DNA of 64,000 nt from Pinus tabuliformis (Eukaryota; Streptophyta; Pinopsida; Pinales; Pinaceae), in contig CM062817.1 of assembly GCA_031772625.1 (NCBI GenBank), positions 893,220,184 to 893,284,183 of the forward strand, given 5' to 3'. Made by a program: the position numbers and the translations under genes. Of the stretch, positions 19,932-31,094 are shown one piece after another. The notes beneath the pieces were generated by a model. That model saw only the letters and a list, made by a program, of their open reading frames with translations, was not told the DNA's origin and did no database searches. The number at the start of each line of letters is the position of its first letter. The stretch's first letter is position 1.

Positions 19932-21615
19932 GTTCTCAACCTAAAGATCAACGCAGGAATAGGAGGTGATTATGTTCCGTTTAAAATAAATTTTATAACG
20001 ACGCTTTAGACACAACTTGCTTTTTCACTTTTTAAGAGTCGAGAAAAAGCTAAAGATGACTCTAGTCTCCTTCGATGTTTTAACGAGCCCGAAGTGACAA
20101 ATGCTCGGATGGACTTTTTCAGTTATAGAGTTTGAAAAAGGCCAAAAGAAACTGCTTTGGAGTTCTAGGCAGAGGGTGTGCCAAACTTTTCGCAAAACCA
20201 CAGAATACGTTTTACGGTACTAGTGGTCGATCTTCGTGAATGCTGTGTTCACTGCATTGCGATCAGTAGGGCGGCCGACACGGTTTCCTATGGATAAAGG
20301 CTTTGTTCCTATAGGGGTCTCCCAATATATACGCGACGGTACGTGGGAGCACAAGTCCGTATTGATACTTATCGCTTCACCGTGGAGGAATCACCCAACC
20401 ACTCAACGCTAAGATATCACGTTTAACGACGCCGGAACACGTCTCTAGCTTAGACCTCTATGTGTTTGCGTTATGTTTCAAAGCGTTGTTATGTAAATTC
20501 AATTTATTTTAAGGTTGATCTTGTTTAGCAGTTTGCCTTTATGGATCACCACGAGATGTATAGTAACACTCCTAAATGCAGTCTAAGATGATAAGCAAGC
20601 TTTTCAATCTTTCAACTTTGAAAATCTTAACTACTGAGGGAAAAGAAAGACAACATCTTTTCACACAGATCATAGAGCACACACTAATGCACTTTTTCCT
20701 AAATCAACATGCAAACTGTCATAATGCACATGCACAATGCAAGTATTTCTTTTCTCTTTCTTAATGTTTGTGCGATACAAAAAGAAAGCTGTTGTATAAC
20801 TTTGAATTCAATTTCAAGTGAAAGTAAACAAGCTTGTCCAAAATCAAAAGACACCTTAAGATTTACTTGTTTCGACACTAGAAATATACAAATTCAAACC
20901 ATATGACGAAAGCAAAAGCTCAATCAGCTATGAACAGCAAACAAACTAACTCTTAAGATCAAAACGACACTTTATCACAGGTCTAGATCTAAGAGGCCAC
21001 AACAAGACTAGTTCACTTTCGTTATGGGAAACTGCAAATGATATAAGAAATACACAAAGAAAAAATACAGTTTCTTTATACAACCGAGGCGGAATAGTGG
21101 CAAGGAAAGTTGGTTTCAGATGGGTACATTGACTGGTAACAGGCTGCAAAAACAAGGGTGAAAACAGGGCAAGAAACAGCAGGAAACCCTAGTAGCACAA
21201 GGCAAGACTGGTTCAACGCAGGTAGTACACTGTCAGTTTGACATTCAGCGCAGGTAGCCCCTTCGGGAACTGCGCTGAAATGCAGACAGCCTTCACACAG
21301 CCTGCACTGAAGAACGAAACTTTCGTTTCTCTTGGTTTCCGGGTCACAGATTGCTCAAAAATTCACAGTTTTTGGCCAAATCAGAAGCTATCAGTCAAGT
21401 ACACACTAAGGGATGAAAAGGAGGATGAAAAGCTATCACTAAGAGCTATTTAGAGTCCTTGTGGATCAGCTCTTCAAATCATAAACTTGCCCGGAAACTG
21501 AGCTAGAGTAGTTGCCCTCTACTTTGCATTTGAAAAATCCAAATGCAGTTCGATTCGGTACTCCCTTTGTTTATGAAATGAATAGCAAAAAACACAAACA
21601 ACCAACAAGATACGA
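19932..21615 (-). other. 5' leader of minus-strand Tat-like element with stem-loops
   Basis: Non-coding leader homologous, inverted, to 6562-8054 and 14185-14496. Perfect stems next to gag: GCTTTTTC 20019-20026 with GAAAAAGC 20043-20050; CTTCG 20070-20074 with CGAAG 20090-20094; CTTTTTCA 20114-20121 with TGAAAAAG 20133-20140. Sense loops carry GACTCTTAAAAA and GGCTCGTTAAAA, the same loop class as in the 3' array. No credible gene in the rest; the small frames at 20576-21453 have no motif. Confidence 0.65.
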
Positions 21616-21633
21616 TCCCCAGCGGAGTCGCCA
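21616..21633 (-). other. Primer-binding site of minus-strand Tat-like element
   Basis: Minus strand TGGCGACTCCGCTGGGGA, three bases inside the 5' LTR. Sites of this form occur in plant Tat/Ogre elements; I cannot verify the tRNA here. Confidence 0.82.
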
Positions 21634-21636
21634 ATT

Positions 21637-22697
21637 TGTTGTTGGGAAAAGTATCCAATACGGAATGACCCTATCCCACTCTAAGGGTGATAGTACCTCA
21701 ACAACAACCGAATGCAAAGCTATTCGAGATTACTTTTTATGAGATGTAAGAGAGAGGAGAAAAGATCCACTAACTGTTATCTTCCGCTAATGATTGATCC
21801 AATCTTCCCTCTTTGCTGCTTGCTCCCAGCTCCTTGCTCTTTCACTGGCCCAGCTACACCAAGATCCTGCAAAATAACAAGAGAGGGAAACTACAAGAAG
21901 CATACATTCATAATTGATTCAAGGATTAGAATAAATCAAATATACAAGTATCAATACGCCATTGAGACACATGCATATAGAAGAACCTCAAATGCTTTAT
22001 TAATGGAAGAAGTAAAGTTCTGAGAGTGTTACAACCATAAGAGGCCCAATCCAGCAACACCTCCCAGCAGAAAGAAATCTCCTCTTCACCTCCTTCAAAG
22101 CAATCACCCAATAGTTTTATACTCAAACCAACAGCACTTCCTTACATTCACAAGATTCCAGCCTCCCTAGACCTCATGAGAGAGCTCTATATATAGGAGA
22201 TTTGGAGAAAGGATGAGTCAGCTTGAGCTTGGCATGGAGCTGACTAGTGTCCTCTCCCACTTCAGTTATTCTTCAGTTCTTGAGTCCACTTGGAGTTTCT
22301 TGCTTCCACTTGGAGATCTAGATCCTCTTACTCATCACAAGGCGAATTCCTTGATCCAAGTGTCATTTTGGAAGCTTCCTGGGCATTTGACACCTTGAGG
22401 AATGACTGTGCCACTTGGCCAATCTCGCCCAGCGTAGGTAGCCTTCATTAGAGTTGACATTCAGCGCAGGTACAGAGTGGAGCAGTCGACATTCAGCGTA
22501 GATGCTCAGTGGAGCAGTTGACATGATCCAGAATTAGCTTGTTTTTGAGTGTTTTCAGGTGGAGAACTGATATTTAGTGCTGTGGTTTGCTGACCTTGTT
22601 CCTCTAGGGGTAGGAACAACATGTTTAGGGACTTTGGATCCCTTAGATTATTGACATTTCATGCTTCATGCTGTAAGGCACAAAAATGTCTATAACA
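21637..22697 (-). repeat. 5' LTR of minus-strand Tat-like element
   Basis: 1061 bp, partner of 14777-15837, with only scattered differences over its length. Ends on the plus-strand side with CTATAACA followed by the ATAGT duplication. Confidence 0.94.
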
Positions 22698-22702
22698 ATA
22701 GT

Positions 22703-24558
22703 ATATACCTTCTTCGACACCAGAAATATTTTACGGACCTAACAGTCTACCTCTTCCACTTGGACTGATTGCTATAGAAGAAATTGTGGAGGATCTTCCA
22801 TCCAGTACCCCATTGCATTTTGGAACTGGGATCCACCTATATTCTTCTACTATAGATGTTAGTTCTTTTGATCACACTTCATCGCAAGTTCCTGTCGAAT
22901 CGCTAGGAAATCTTTTGGATAGACTCAATATGTCTGAACAACCATTGACATCTAGGACTGTGTCCTCTAATACAATAGCAATAGAAATTCCTGCCGCTAT
23001 TCTGACAATGTTCTTTGGTATACCATCTGCACTAAATAGTTCTCAACCACTAAATGGAGTCCACTTAGGCACTGTTTCGACAGCATGGTCTGTGCCTATT
23101 TATTCATCCAGAATCTTATCTGGAGTTTCTTATGTTGAGACTCAGCAAATTTATCCTTCACATCAATATCAATTTGGGCAGTCCGGTCTCCAAAGACCAA
23201 TTTACCATTTGAAAACTAGATTACTACCATATGGGGGGTAGTATACCTTTACATTGTTCCCTCCGGGGGAGCAACCATATGAGAGTTTACAACAAAGTTC
23301 GAGTTAAGCTGGAATTACATCCAGTGGTTGGGTGTCAATACTGCCTCAACAACCAAGAGTTGTATACTCATTGCAACAAAATCAACCTGTGTCGAACATC
23401 CCCACTACATCGGCTATTGTGACGGTGTCGCAAGTACAAGCGCTGCCTGTTGTATGTCAACCTCAAGTCTCTCAGGTCGTAATACAACAACCTCTTGTCC
23501 CCGCCACTCAATCACAACCGTCGATTAGTGGCTCCTTAACTGAAGTGACTCAGGCTCAAATGGGTACTATCACCCCTCATATTGGTCAAACATCTAGTAT
23601 TGGACAACAACAAATGGTCTCACAACCATGGCTAGTGCAATATCAACAACTGCAATTCCAACAAGCTTACCGAGGACTTGAGCAACAAATCTTTGCAGGT
23701 ATTGGGCAGTCGTATGTCCAAAAAAGTTACCAACAATCATATTATAATGGTTATGCCCATCAACCTTATCCAAGTTATCAGCATCAAATACATTATGTTG
23801 GTATGCAAAGACCCACTGCTCAGGCGATCCCATCTTATCCTGGGTATGCTTCGCCAAACCCGAATCAACAGTTGCCCTTCATAGCAACTTTAGAATTACT
23901 AGATCTGAATCGACTAACAAATGATCCAATTGCTTATGCCCCTTGGTGGCCATCGATTCCTCATAAACTTCTGTCAGATGTTCCTAAATTCAATGGAAAT
24001 CCGGGTGAAGATCCATCGAATCATGTGATGACATTTCATCTGTGGTGTTCATCCAACACCCTCAATGATGATTCGATTAGGCTTCACCTTTTTCAGCGAA
24101 CGCTAACTGGTCCGGAAACGAAATGGTACATCGAATTGCTTAGAGCTTCATTCGATAACTTCAACGCCCTTTCCACCACCTTTTTAACCCATTTTCAGTT
24201 ACCCATAAGGTACGAAATAGGAACAGAACTCCTTAATAATTTTAAACAAACAACAACCACTCACATATCTGATCATATTCATGAGTGGTGACGTCGTCGG
24301 CGAATGGTAAAGACATATGTTCCTAATCAGCTTCTAGCTGAATGGTTTATTAAGTCATTGTTACCTTCTATTACAGAATATGTGGCCAAGGGAGGAGTCG
24401 TCACTGAAGAGCAAGTCATTTCTCGTGCACAATATCTAGACTTGATCTATTCTCATTCTGGCACACTCTATGAAAAAATTCCTGAAGCTCCTAGACCAGA
24501 ATTTTCCATTCCTCCTCCCCTAAATACAATAGGGACTCTCATGCTGGCAACGGCGTGA
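22703..24558 (+). pseudogene. gag: Plus-strand Tat gag, central capsid part
   Basis: Continues the frame begun at 14497. In-frame stops at 23239-23241, about 23308 and 24289-24291 interrupt an otherwise continuous reading to 24558. A Gln/Tyr/Pro-rich linker (23332-23870) precedes the retrotrans_gag core: PKFNGNPGEDPSNHVMTFHL, NDDSIRLHLFQRTLTGPETK, WYIELLRASFDNFNALSTTF, then MVKTYVPNQLLAEWFIKSLL after the TGA. This order is typical of Tat-lineage capsid. A frameshift near 24555 leads into the zinc-knuckle part. Confidence 0.85.
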
Positions 24559-25343
24559 TTGGCACCTCAAATATGCAAATCACAAAGGCCCCATCTAGTA
24601 AAGCCCTTTCACTTTCCAGTAAAAAGGAAAATGACAAACTTCCTGCCTCGGAGGTTAATGTCGTGTCAATCAACAAAGGCAAAGAACCGAATCAACCAGG
24701 GAACAAGAAGAAAGGGAAAAACAAAAAGAAGAAACAGGAAGATTCGACTCCTAAAAAATATTCTGAAAACCCTTCTGGGCAAAAGAAACCTAATCGTCCA
24801 TGTCACATATGCAATGAGGACCATTGGATGAGAGATTTTCTGCATAAAGCTGAGATTAAGAAGTTCTTTAAGAATTCAAATACCTCAGCAGTGTTCACTG
24901 ATCCGTTTCCAAACCCAAAAACCAATATGGTTGCTAGCGACAATTCTTCCCCATCCCAAGTGCTTATGTTGGCCATTTCGAAACAGAAAAATGATGCTTT
25001 GATATCGACAAGGAATAAAAATTATGGGAATCCACATATGTCGAACAACAAGGCTACAGATCAACCTAGTAGTTCGAAAACAACTTCGACAGAAGTTGTG
25101 CCACCCATCATTCCTAAGATAACAATAAAGCCGCCAAAGGGAGTAGTACACAAATCGACATTTAATCCTCATTCTCGAGCAGCACAGAATTATAATATAG
25201 TAGAGGATCTAGCCCAATCGCCATCTGCTATGTCGACGCTTGAAGTACTGCAAAATTGCCCCTCCCAAAAGCAAGCTCTATTATCAGCAATAGGTGGGAT
25301 TGACCCAGTGGATTCGAATCTTATGGCCTTTAATCATAAATAA
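24555..25343 (+). pseudogene. gag: Plus-strand Tat gag, nucleocapsid part
   Basis: 262 codons, offset by a frameshift from the capsid part. A Lys-rich stretch (NKKKGKNKKKKQ) precedes a zinc knuckle CHICNEDHWMRDF, where the fourth ligand should be Cys and is Phe, so zinc binding is probably lost. A Ser/Asn/Pro-rich linker and a segment NYNIVEDLAQSPSAMSTLEV follow; the latter type of sequence usually sits just before the protease in this lineage. Confidence 0.82.
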
Positions 25344-26016
25344 TACGAACCTCAGTTACCAGCTCAACTCGCTTTCCTCATACAAGTGAAAGCCCTCAAC
25401 AAAACTATTCATCGGACAAATTATTGATGAGGGGGCATCTACCTGCATTATGTCGATGAGTTGCTGGAAAAATTTAGGCTCACCACCCTTGTCAAGATCA
25501 TCAATGACATTAAAAGAATTTGATGGACGAACATACACCCCGTACGAGATTTTAAGTAACTTGCAAGTTGAACTGGGGGGAAAAACAGTAGAAATTGACG
25601 TCGAAGTTATCGATGGAAACTTCGATTACAATATCCTACTGGGAAGGCCATGGATTTATGCTATCGCTGCTATTGTGTCAACATACTTCAAAAAGATTGC
25701 ATTTCCCCTTCAAGGAGGAATTACAATCGTTGATCAAAAAACCTTCCTCACCAACAGTTCACAAGTTACAGGAAGCATTCCAATGATCCATGGAAGCTCT
25801 CATTCGCTTCAAAATGTTAGAGTAGGCCTCCTAAAAGACCCTGCCTTAATGGGTACTTTTTCCCTACCACCTCCAAGTAACCTGGTGGAAGTGGCCACGG
25901 TAGAAACCTGCAATATGATATCTTCCATATCTACACAGATTCAGAAGATTTCCGAACATTTTGTTAGCATGGATCATCAACAGGTGTTGCCTCCAAGCCC
26001 AATAGAAATTTTGTAG
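25344..26016 (+). pseudogene. Plus-strand Tat aspartic protease
   Basis: The retropepsin active site reads IIDEGASTCIM (Asp codon at 25426-25428), then SCWKNLGSPPL, and the C-terminal NFDYNILLGRPWIYAIAAIV. As in the minus-strand relative, the triad is Asp-Glu-Gly. A frameshift between about 25395 and 25415 separates it from the upstream segment. It would process the gag-pol polyprotein. Confidence 0.82.
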
Positions 26017-26541
26017 CAATCAATTTTCTTGGCCTAGGTGGCAAACCCAAATCAATGCTCATCGAGTGTTTGGATAGATAGGTCTAAGGAATATGGTACC
26101 TCTTCAGATCCTTGGTTGCATGTACATTCTACAGATGAAGGAATTATTCAGTCGATGATGATAGGAGAGGTACCATGGGAAGATTACCACCATCGTTTCC
26201 ATCTTCCGAATTACAACGAAGATTATTCCAGTGACCTTAATCATCCTTCAATTTTTGATTTTCTATCAAATAATGTAAATACGGTGGATTCCGAGCGAAA
26301 TCTATCCAATATTGAAGAAACTATCGCCATAAATATCTCGACCAAACCTAATGTTGTAGAGAATATTCATGTCGGCAAATCTTGTTCTTCTGCAGAACTG
26401 GACATATATTGCGCTCTCTTTCGTGAATTCATAGATGTCTTTGCATGGTCATATGAAGAAATGCCAAGCATAGACTCGAGTATAGTTGAACATGAAATCA
26501 AGATGTATCCAGATGTCAAACTGGTACAACAACAGCTTTGA
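26017..26541 (+). pseudogene. Plus-strand Tat protease-RT linker
   Basis: A 167-codon frame with no enzymatic motif, but with the usual pre-RT segment (CALFREFIDVFAWSYEEMPS, SSIVEHEIKMYPDVKLVQQQ) found just before the gypsy RT domain. A TGA at 26539-26541 breaks it from RT. Confidence 0.78.
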
Positions 26542-27380
26542 AAGGTACACTCGAAGAAAGCCGCTGCCATCAAGGCAGAAGTTGAAAAACCTTTACATAC
26601 TGGTTTCATTTACCCGGTTCCTCTAACTGATTGGGTATCAAATATTGTTCCTGTGATGAAAAGCAAGGAACGATTAGAGTGTGTGTCAATTACAGGGATG
26701 TAAATCAAGCTTGTCCAAAGGACAACTACCCTACACCCTTCATCGACCAGATAATTGATGAATGCGCCGGATGTGAAATCTTTTCATTCATGGATGGATT
26801 TTCCGGGTATAATCAAATAAATATCCGCCCACAGGACCAGTTGAAGACTGCATTTATATGTCCATGGGGCACATTCACGTACCGTAAACTACCTTTCGGT
26901 TTAAAGAATGCAGGGGCAACTTTTCAGAGGGCTATGAACTACACCTTCCATGATGTCAAGAACATCGTTCAACCGTATCTCGACGATCTACCAGCTCATT
27001 TGCAAAAGCAGACTGACCATGCGCAGCATTTGAGAGCTATATTTCTACATTGCTGACACTACAAGATATGACTCAATCCACACAAGTGTGTATTTTGTGT
27101 CGGTTTTGGTCGTTTACTTGGTTTTATGGTTTCTAAGGACGTGATTCGACTCGACCCATGTAAGGTTCAGGCAATCATCGAAATGCCTCCACCTTCAAAT
27201 TTGCTTCAAATCTAGAAACTCCAAGGGAAAGCAAACTTTCTGAGGAGGTTCATTCCAAATTACGCCAAACTTGCTAAAGGTTATACGTGTCTTTTGAAAA
27301 AAGAAGTTCCCTTTATCTAGGATCAGGTCGCGCAATCTTCCTTTGATGCTCTAAAGGAATCCCTAATAAAAGCATCATTA
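26542..27380 (+). pseudogene. Plus-strand Tat reverse transcriptase
   Basis: RT motifs in order: VNYRDVNQACPKDNYPTPFI, the first catalytic Asp in FSFMDGFSGYNQINI, PFGLKNAGATFQRAMN, and YLDD at 26976-26987 followed by LPAHLQKQTDHAQHLR, a Tat-type signature. The main open part is 26631-27056; the thumb and connection region (27057-27380) is readable only across stops. All three catalytic Asp are kept despite decay elsewhere. Confidence 0.88.
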
Positions 27381-27731
27381 ATGTATGCCCCTGACTATCA
27401 AAAAGACATTAACTTGTATCTAGCTACAACAGATACGACCATTGGAATGGTTTTAGTTCAAGAAGACAATGGAATCGAAAATCCTGTATATTATTTAAGT
27501 CGAAACTTAAATGATACAAAAAGCAAGTACTCCTATGTTGAAAAGCTGGCTCTTGCAGCTGTTCAAGCAGTACAAAGATTTCGACACTATATCCTCTTTA
27601 GAAAAACTACCATTTTGTCAGATTGCAACCCTATGATTTACATTCTGTCATGTCAGTTACTTGGGGGCAAATATTCAAAATGGATAGCCATTTTGCAAGA
27701 GTTTGATCTGGAATTTGTAAAATCCAAATAA
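27381..27731 (+). pseudogene. Plus-strand Tat classical RNase H, degenerate
   Basis: The segment MYAPDYQKDINLYLATTDTT aligns with the gypsy RNase H start, but the usual first catalytic Asp (as in LYTDAS) is replaced, reading LYLATTD. Later features (SKYSYVEKLALAAVQ, ILSDCNPMIYIL) are kept, and a stop at 27729-27731 cuts the end. In Tat elements the classical RNase H is known to be degenerate, a second aRNH supplying activity; that fits the aRNH at 29191. Confidence 0.78.
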
Positions 27732-29093
27732 AAAAATTCTCTAGTATGCGCGGAGTTACTATGCGACTTACCATCGTCATCCAACGATTCAACATCCAAA
27801 GCATCAATCATGGATGAATATTTGTTTTTGATATCGTCAAGTGATCCGTGGTATGGAGATATATTGATCTATCTCCAAACCCAAACATTTAGGCCAAATA
27901 CCTCTCGCTCCGAACAACAATGTACTCGATACCAAGCAAAAGACTACATGATCGTCGGTGATACATTTTACTATCGTGGTATCGATATAGTTCTGCGAAG
28001 GTGCCTCACCCATGAGGAGGTCGAAAAATTCCTGAACGATTGCAATTCGGGCACATGTGGGGGGCATCAATCTGGTTACGCTACAGCCCAAAAGATCTTA
28101 AGAGCAGGATACTTCTAGCCTACTATGTTCAAAGGTTGCATAATCACAGTCAGAAGTTGCCATGCTTGTCAAATCTTCGACCGTAAAACCAAAATACCAC
28201 CCGCACCTTTGCATCCAGTAATTGTTGTTGGGCCATTCGCCAAATGGGGCATAGATTTCATGACATGTAACCCCACCTCAGTAGGGGGGCATGGGTATAT
28301 CATAGTCGCAACTAACTATTTTACAAAATGGGCCGAGGCGATGCCTACATTAAACAACAGAGGCGAAACAACTACTCTTTTATTTTTCAATCATGTAGTC
28401 TCTAGGTTCAGTGTTCCACAGGTTATAGTCATAGATCATGGATTGCATTTTCACAATCACATGATGGTTGAATTGACTTCCAAATTAGGACTGTCCCATG
28501 ATAGTTCTACTCCATATTATCTACAGGCTAATGGACAAGTTGAAGCGATCAACAAAGTCCTCAAGCGCATGCTGCACAGAATGATTGGAGCCCACAAAAG
28601 GGATTGGCATTTAATCCTATACTCAGCTCTATGGGCATACAGAACCTCAATAAGAAATGAGACTGGGTTTACACCCTTTCAGTTGGTGTATGGCCTGGGA
28701 GCTGTCTTACCAATTCGGTGTGAGATTTCATCTTTCAAGCTTGCAGTCGACATTCTCCCCAGAACTTCAGAGGAAGAGGCTCGTTTCTTGGAACTAATCC
28801 AACTGGATGAAACCTGTCGTGATGTCGCTTTGGCTATTAAAGCTCATAAGAAATGAGTCAAGGTACAATTTAACAAAAATGTCAAACCATGTGTCTTCTC
28901 AAAAGGTGACCTGGTCTTACTTTACGATCAGGAATCTGATAAATTGGGAGTAGGTAAGTTCCAATAATTGTGGATGGGGCCCTACATTGTTAAGTGAGTA
29001 TTAGCAAAAGGAGCCTACGAGCTAGTAGATTACAATGGGATTCCACTGTCCCAGCCCCGAAACGAGTTGTACCTTAAGCGTTACTATGCTTGA
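27732..29093 (+). pseudogene. Plus-strand Tat integrase
   Basis: One frame from 27810 to a stop near 29091, with a TAG at 28116-28118, a TGA at 28854-28856 and two more in the C-terminus. Zinc-binding HHCC: a His pair around CGGHQSGYATAQ, and C-x2-C in SCHACQIF. Catalytic triad: Asp in KWGIDFMT, Asp in VIVIDHGLHFH, Glu in GQVEAINKVLKR, all present. The C-terminal domain ends VDYNGIPLSQPRNELYLKRY. The 27732-27809 segment is the RNase H-integrase junction. Confidence 0.88.
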
Positions 29094-29190
29094 CTAAGTG
29101 TAGTAATCTCTTTATATGTTTTTGTTACGTTTTTGTTTTCGTCAAGAGTGATCGTTTTGGTTAGGTAATCCACTTTTGCATTTGTTGCAG

Positions 29191-29616
29191 ATGTCAAACA
29201 TATTGGAATGATTTGTTGGATATGCTGATGGAGCTAGTCGTAGTACGCAAAACCTATCTTCTACAGCCAGGGCCATTTTTTATCCAAGCGGCAAGTTAGT
29301 GAGTTTCAAAGGGGTATGTATTGGTCGGTCAACGAACAACATCATTGAATACAGTGTGTTGATAGAGCTTCTCTCTGATGCCATCGCACATGGCATATGC
29401 CGACTTGTTGTTAGGCTAGACTCACAACTTGTCATCCTATAGCTTACTGGCATCTATTCTGTTTGGAATCCAGCTATCTATTGTATGTTCCTAAGGGTCA
29501 GGATTTTGGAAAGGCAGTTTGATTCTATTCAATATCAACACATTTCCAGAAACTTAAACACATTAACTGATTCATTAGCAAATTATGTGTTAGATAGACA
29601 TTTGCAGCATTTATAA
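29191..29616 (+). pseudogene. Second RNase H (aRNH type) downstream of integrase
   Basis: A 142-codon reading with two in-frame stops (TGA 29209-29211, TAG 29440-29442). It shows the aRNH fold signature: FVGYADGASRSTQNL with catalytic Asp, GRSTNNIIEYSVLIELL with Glu, VRLDSQLVI with Asp, and HISRNLNTLTDSLANYV with the last Asp. All four acidic residues are kept. It lies 3' of integrase and in a different frame from it. A splice-acceptor-like TTTGCATTTGTTGCAG ends immediately before the ATG at 29191, so it may be expressed from a spliced or separate transcript. Confidence 0.85.
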
Positions 29617-29799
29617 AAGAAAAATCATGTCAATCAACATTTGCATCAGGATCATATAACTTAACCAAAATAAATCTCCGAAAATCAAAAATATATATAA
29701 CTATTTATAGTATTTTACAAAATGTTCTATGTCTAGGACAAAATCGGTCATACGACCCAAAAACTCAAAAATGCAGGGAAGCACCCTAGACTAATGGTG
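29617..29799. other. Convergent intergenic gap between aRNH and antisense ORF
   Basis: AT-rich sequence between two convergent frames, with no coding content. AAATAAA occurs near 29670 on the plus strand. It probably holds 3' ends for both directions. Confidence 0.45.
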
Positions 29800-30956
29800 C
29801 TAGTGATAACAAGTCACCGCCTGTGCGATCATATGTAAGAGCCTAGTCCATTGACTCGGCACGCCAGTGGTATGGCACTGTAATCTTAGAGGTAACTCGT
29901 CGGTCCTCACATCCTGAATACCAAGGGTGAGATCCTCGATTTGATCCTGCAATACTCCAAGGGTCTCGGCTACATCCAGATCGCGAAGGACAACCCTCCC
30001 TATAGCCTCTCCTACTGGAACAGCAGCTGCTACCCTCGGGCACGCTGTTGGTCGCACTGGTCCAATATCTGCACAAACATATGAGTTTGATTAGTCTTGA
30101 TAACATTTAAAAAATACAAGAACATTATAAAAGCAAATCTGGGTCACCTCGAAAATCCATCCCAACATATGGGTACTTAGCAAATACCATCTCCTGTCAA
30201 TCGAAACACTTGAATAAGGCATCAGAGAATGAAATCTGCGACTGACTATCGTGTCTGGCCATGAGATCGACCCATCTCTACATCCGTGGTTCCGTCAATG
30301 CTAGCAGTTCGAGTGAAATTTACTGTGGCTGCATCAGTGGTATCCTCTCCAAAGCGAAAGCGGTCAAAATAGAACCATAACCAAAGTTCTTGGATCTTTC
30401 GTTCTTCACCTTGGAAAGTTGTTCTTTTATAACCGAAAGTACTGCATCACACCAGTTGAATACCTTTGGTTCAAGGCATTCCAGAGCATACTGCATATAG
30501 GACCGGTTCGCCAAATGAAAAGCCGCACTACCAGCCAATCTTGTGAATTTGAATAAGATAGTCCTCAAGGACCAATTAGTGACATCTACAATACTGATCT
30601 TGCCATCCCTACTCGGCTGAGATCCATCTCTACAAAACCAGCGAATATAACCCCTCATGGATTCACCCCCACGGGCGGATCCTGATAGTGAGAGAGGGGC
30701 ACCACGCCTCTAAACCAGTCAAGAAGTAGATATCGTCAACTATCAAAGGGATGGATTTACCTCGAATCTGGAACACTTGGATGGTAGGATCCCATGCATC
30801 GAGAAAATATTGCAACAAATTGATTTATTGCCTCATGCTGGATAGGTGGAAGAATTTGAGCAAGCCACAGTTCCACAATGCAGTCACCGTACCCGGATCA
30901 TGTAAGGCAATCATATCCTCTTCTTCATGCTCGCATTCACGCCATGTAATGACCAT
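29800..30956 (-). pseudogene. Antisense ORF resembling plant mobile domain protein, with possible intron
   Basis: Reads opposite to the element. From ATG 30956: MVITWRECEHEEEDMIALHD, then (after a TAA) NLLQYFLDAWDPTIQVFQIR and SIPLIVDDIYFLTGLEAW, a pattern typical of the plant mobile domain. After a shift it continues at 30658 to 30320 (NWSLRTILFKFTRL, NFGYGSILTAFALERIPLMQ), then TEPRM-stop-RWVDLMARH and YPYVGMDFR. A donor AG|GTGACC at 30148/30147 and an acceptor TTTGTGCAG|AT at 30069/30068 would remove 79 nt and join in frame to the last block (IGPVRPTACPRVAAAVPVGE to CYH) ending at a TAG near 29800. Homologous retroelement ORFs are known in plants; the role is unknown. Family assignment and splicing are inferred. 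Confidence 0.65.
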
Positions 30957-31094
30957 CTTGATCTGATGAATCTCTGAAAACCAAACAAGAGAAGAATTAA
31001 GATCCTGATTTGGGCAAAAACAGGCAAAATTTCCATGAAAAAATAGTGCATAGACTTTCCTCTTTGCACCCATCGTACCCCAGCTGTGTACTGG

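Larger units (their letters stand above)
14777..22697 (-). mobile_element. Non-autonomous Tat-like element (minus strand) encoding only zinc knuckle and protease
   Basis: LTRs at 14777-15837 and 21637-22697 are both 1061 bp and nearly identical, flanked by ATAGT at 14772-14776 and 22698-22702. In minus orientation they begin TGTTATAGACAT and end CCCAACAACA. The primer site is at 21616-21633 and the polypurine tract at 15838-15851. The total is 7921 bp. Coding sequence is limited to a gag N-terminal piece (19931-19746) and an intact 359-codon zinc-knuckle/protease frame; the capsid core, RT, RNase H and integrase are absent. Leader and 3' region are homologous to those of the surrounding plus-strand Tat element, so it may use machinery of that lineage. 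It inserted into the gag of its relative. Confidence 0.92.

Noticed and set aside
26631-28856. Endogenous pararetrovirus origin for the RT/RNase H/integrase region
   Set aside because: An integrase with D-D-E residues, LTRs, primer site, polypurine tract and TSD show a Ty3/gypsy retrotransposon; no movement or coat protein is present.
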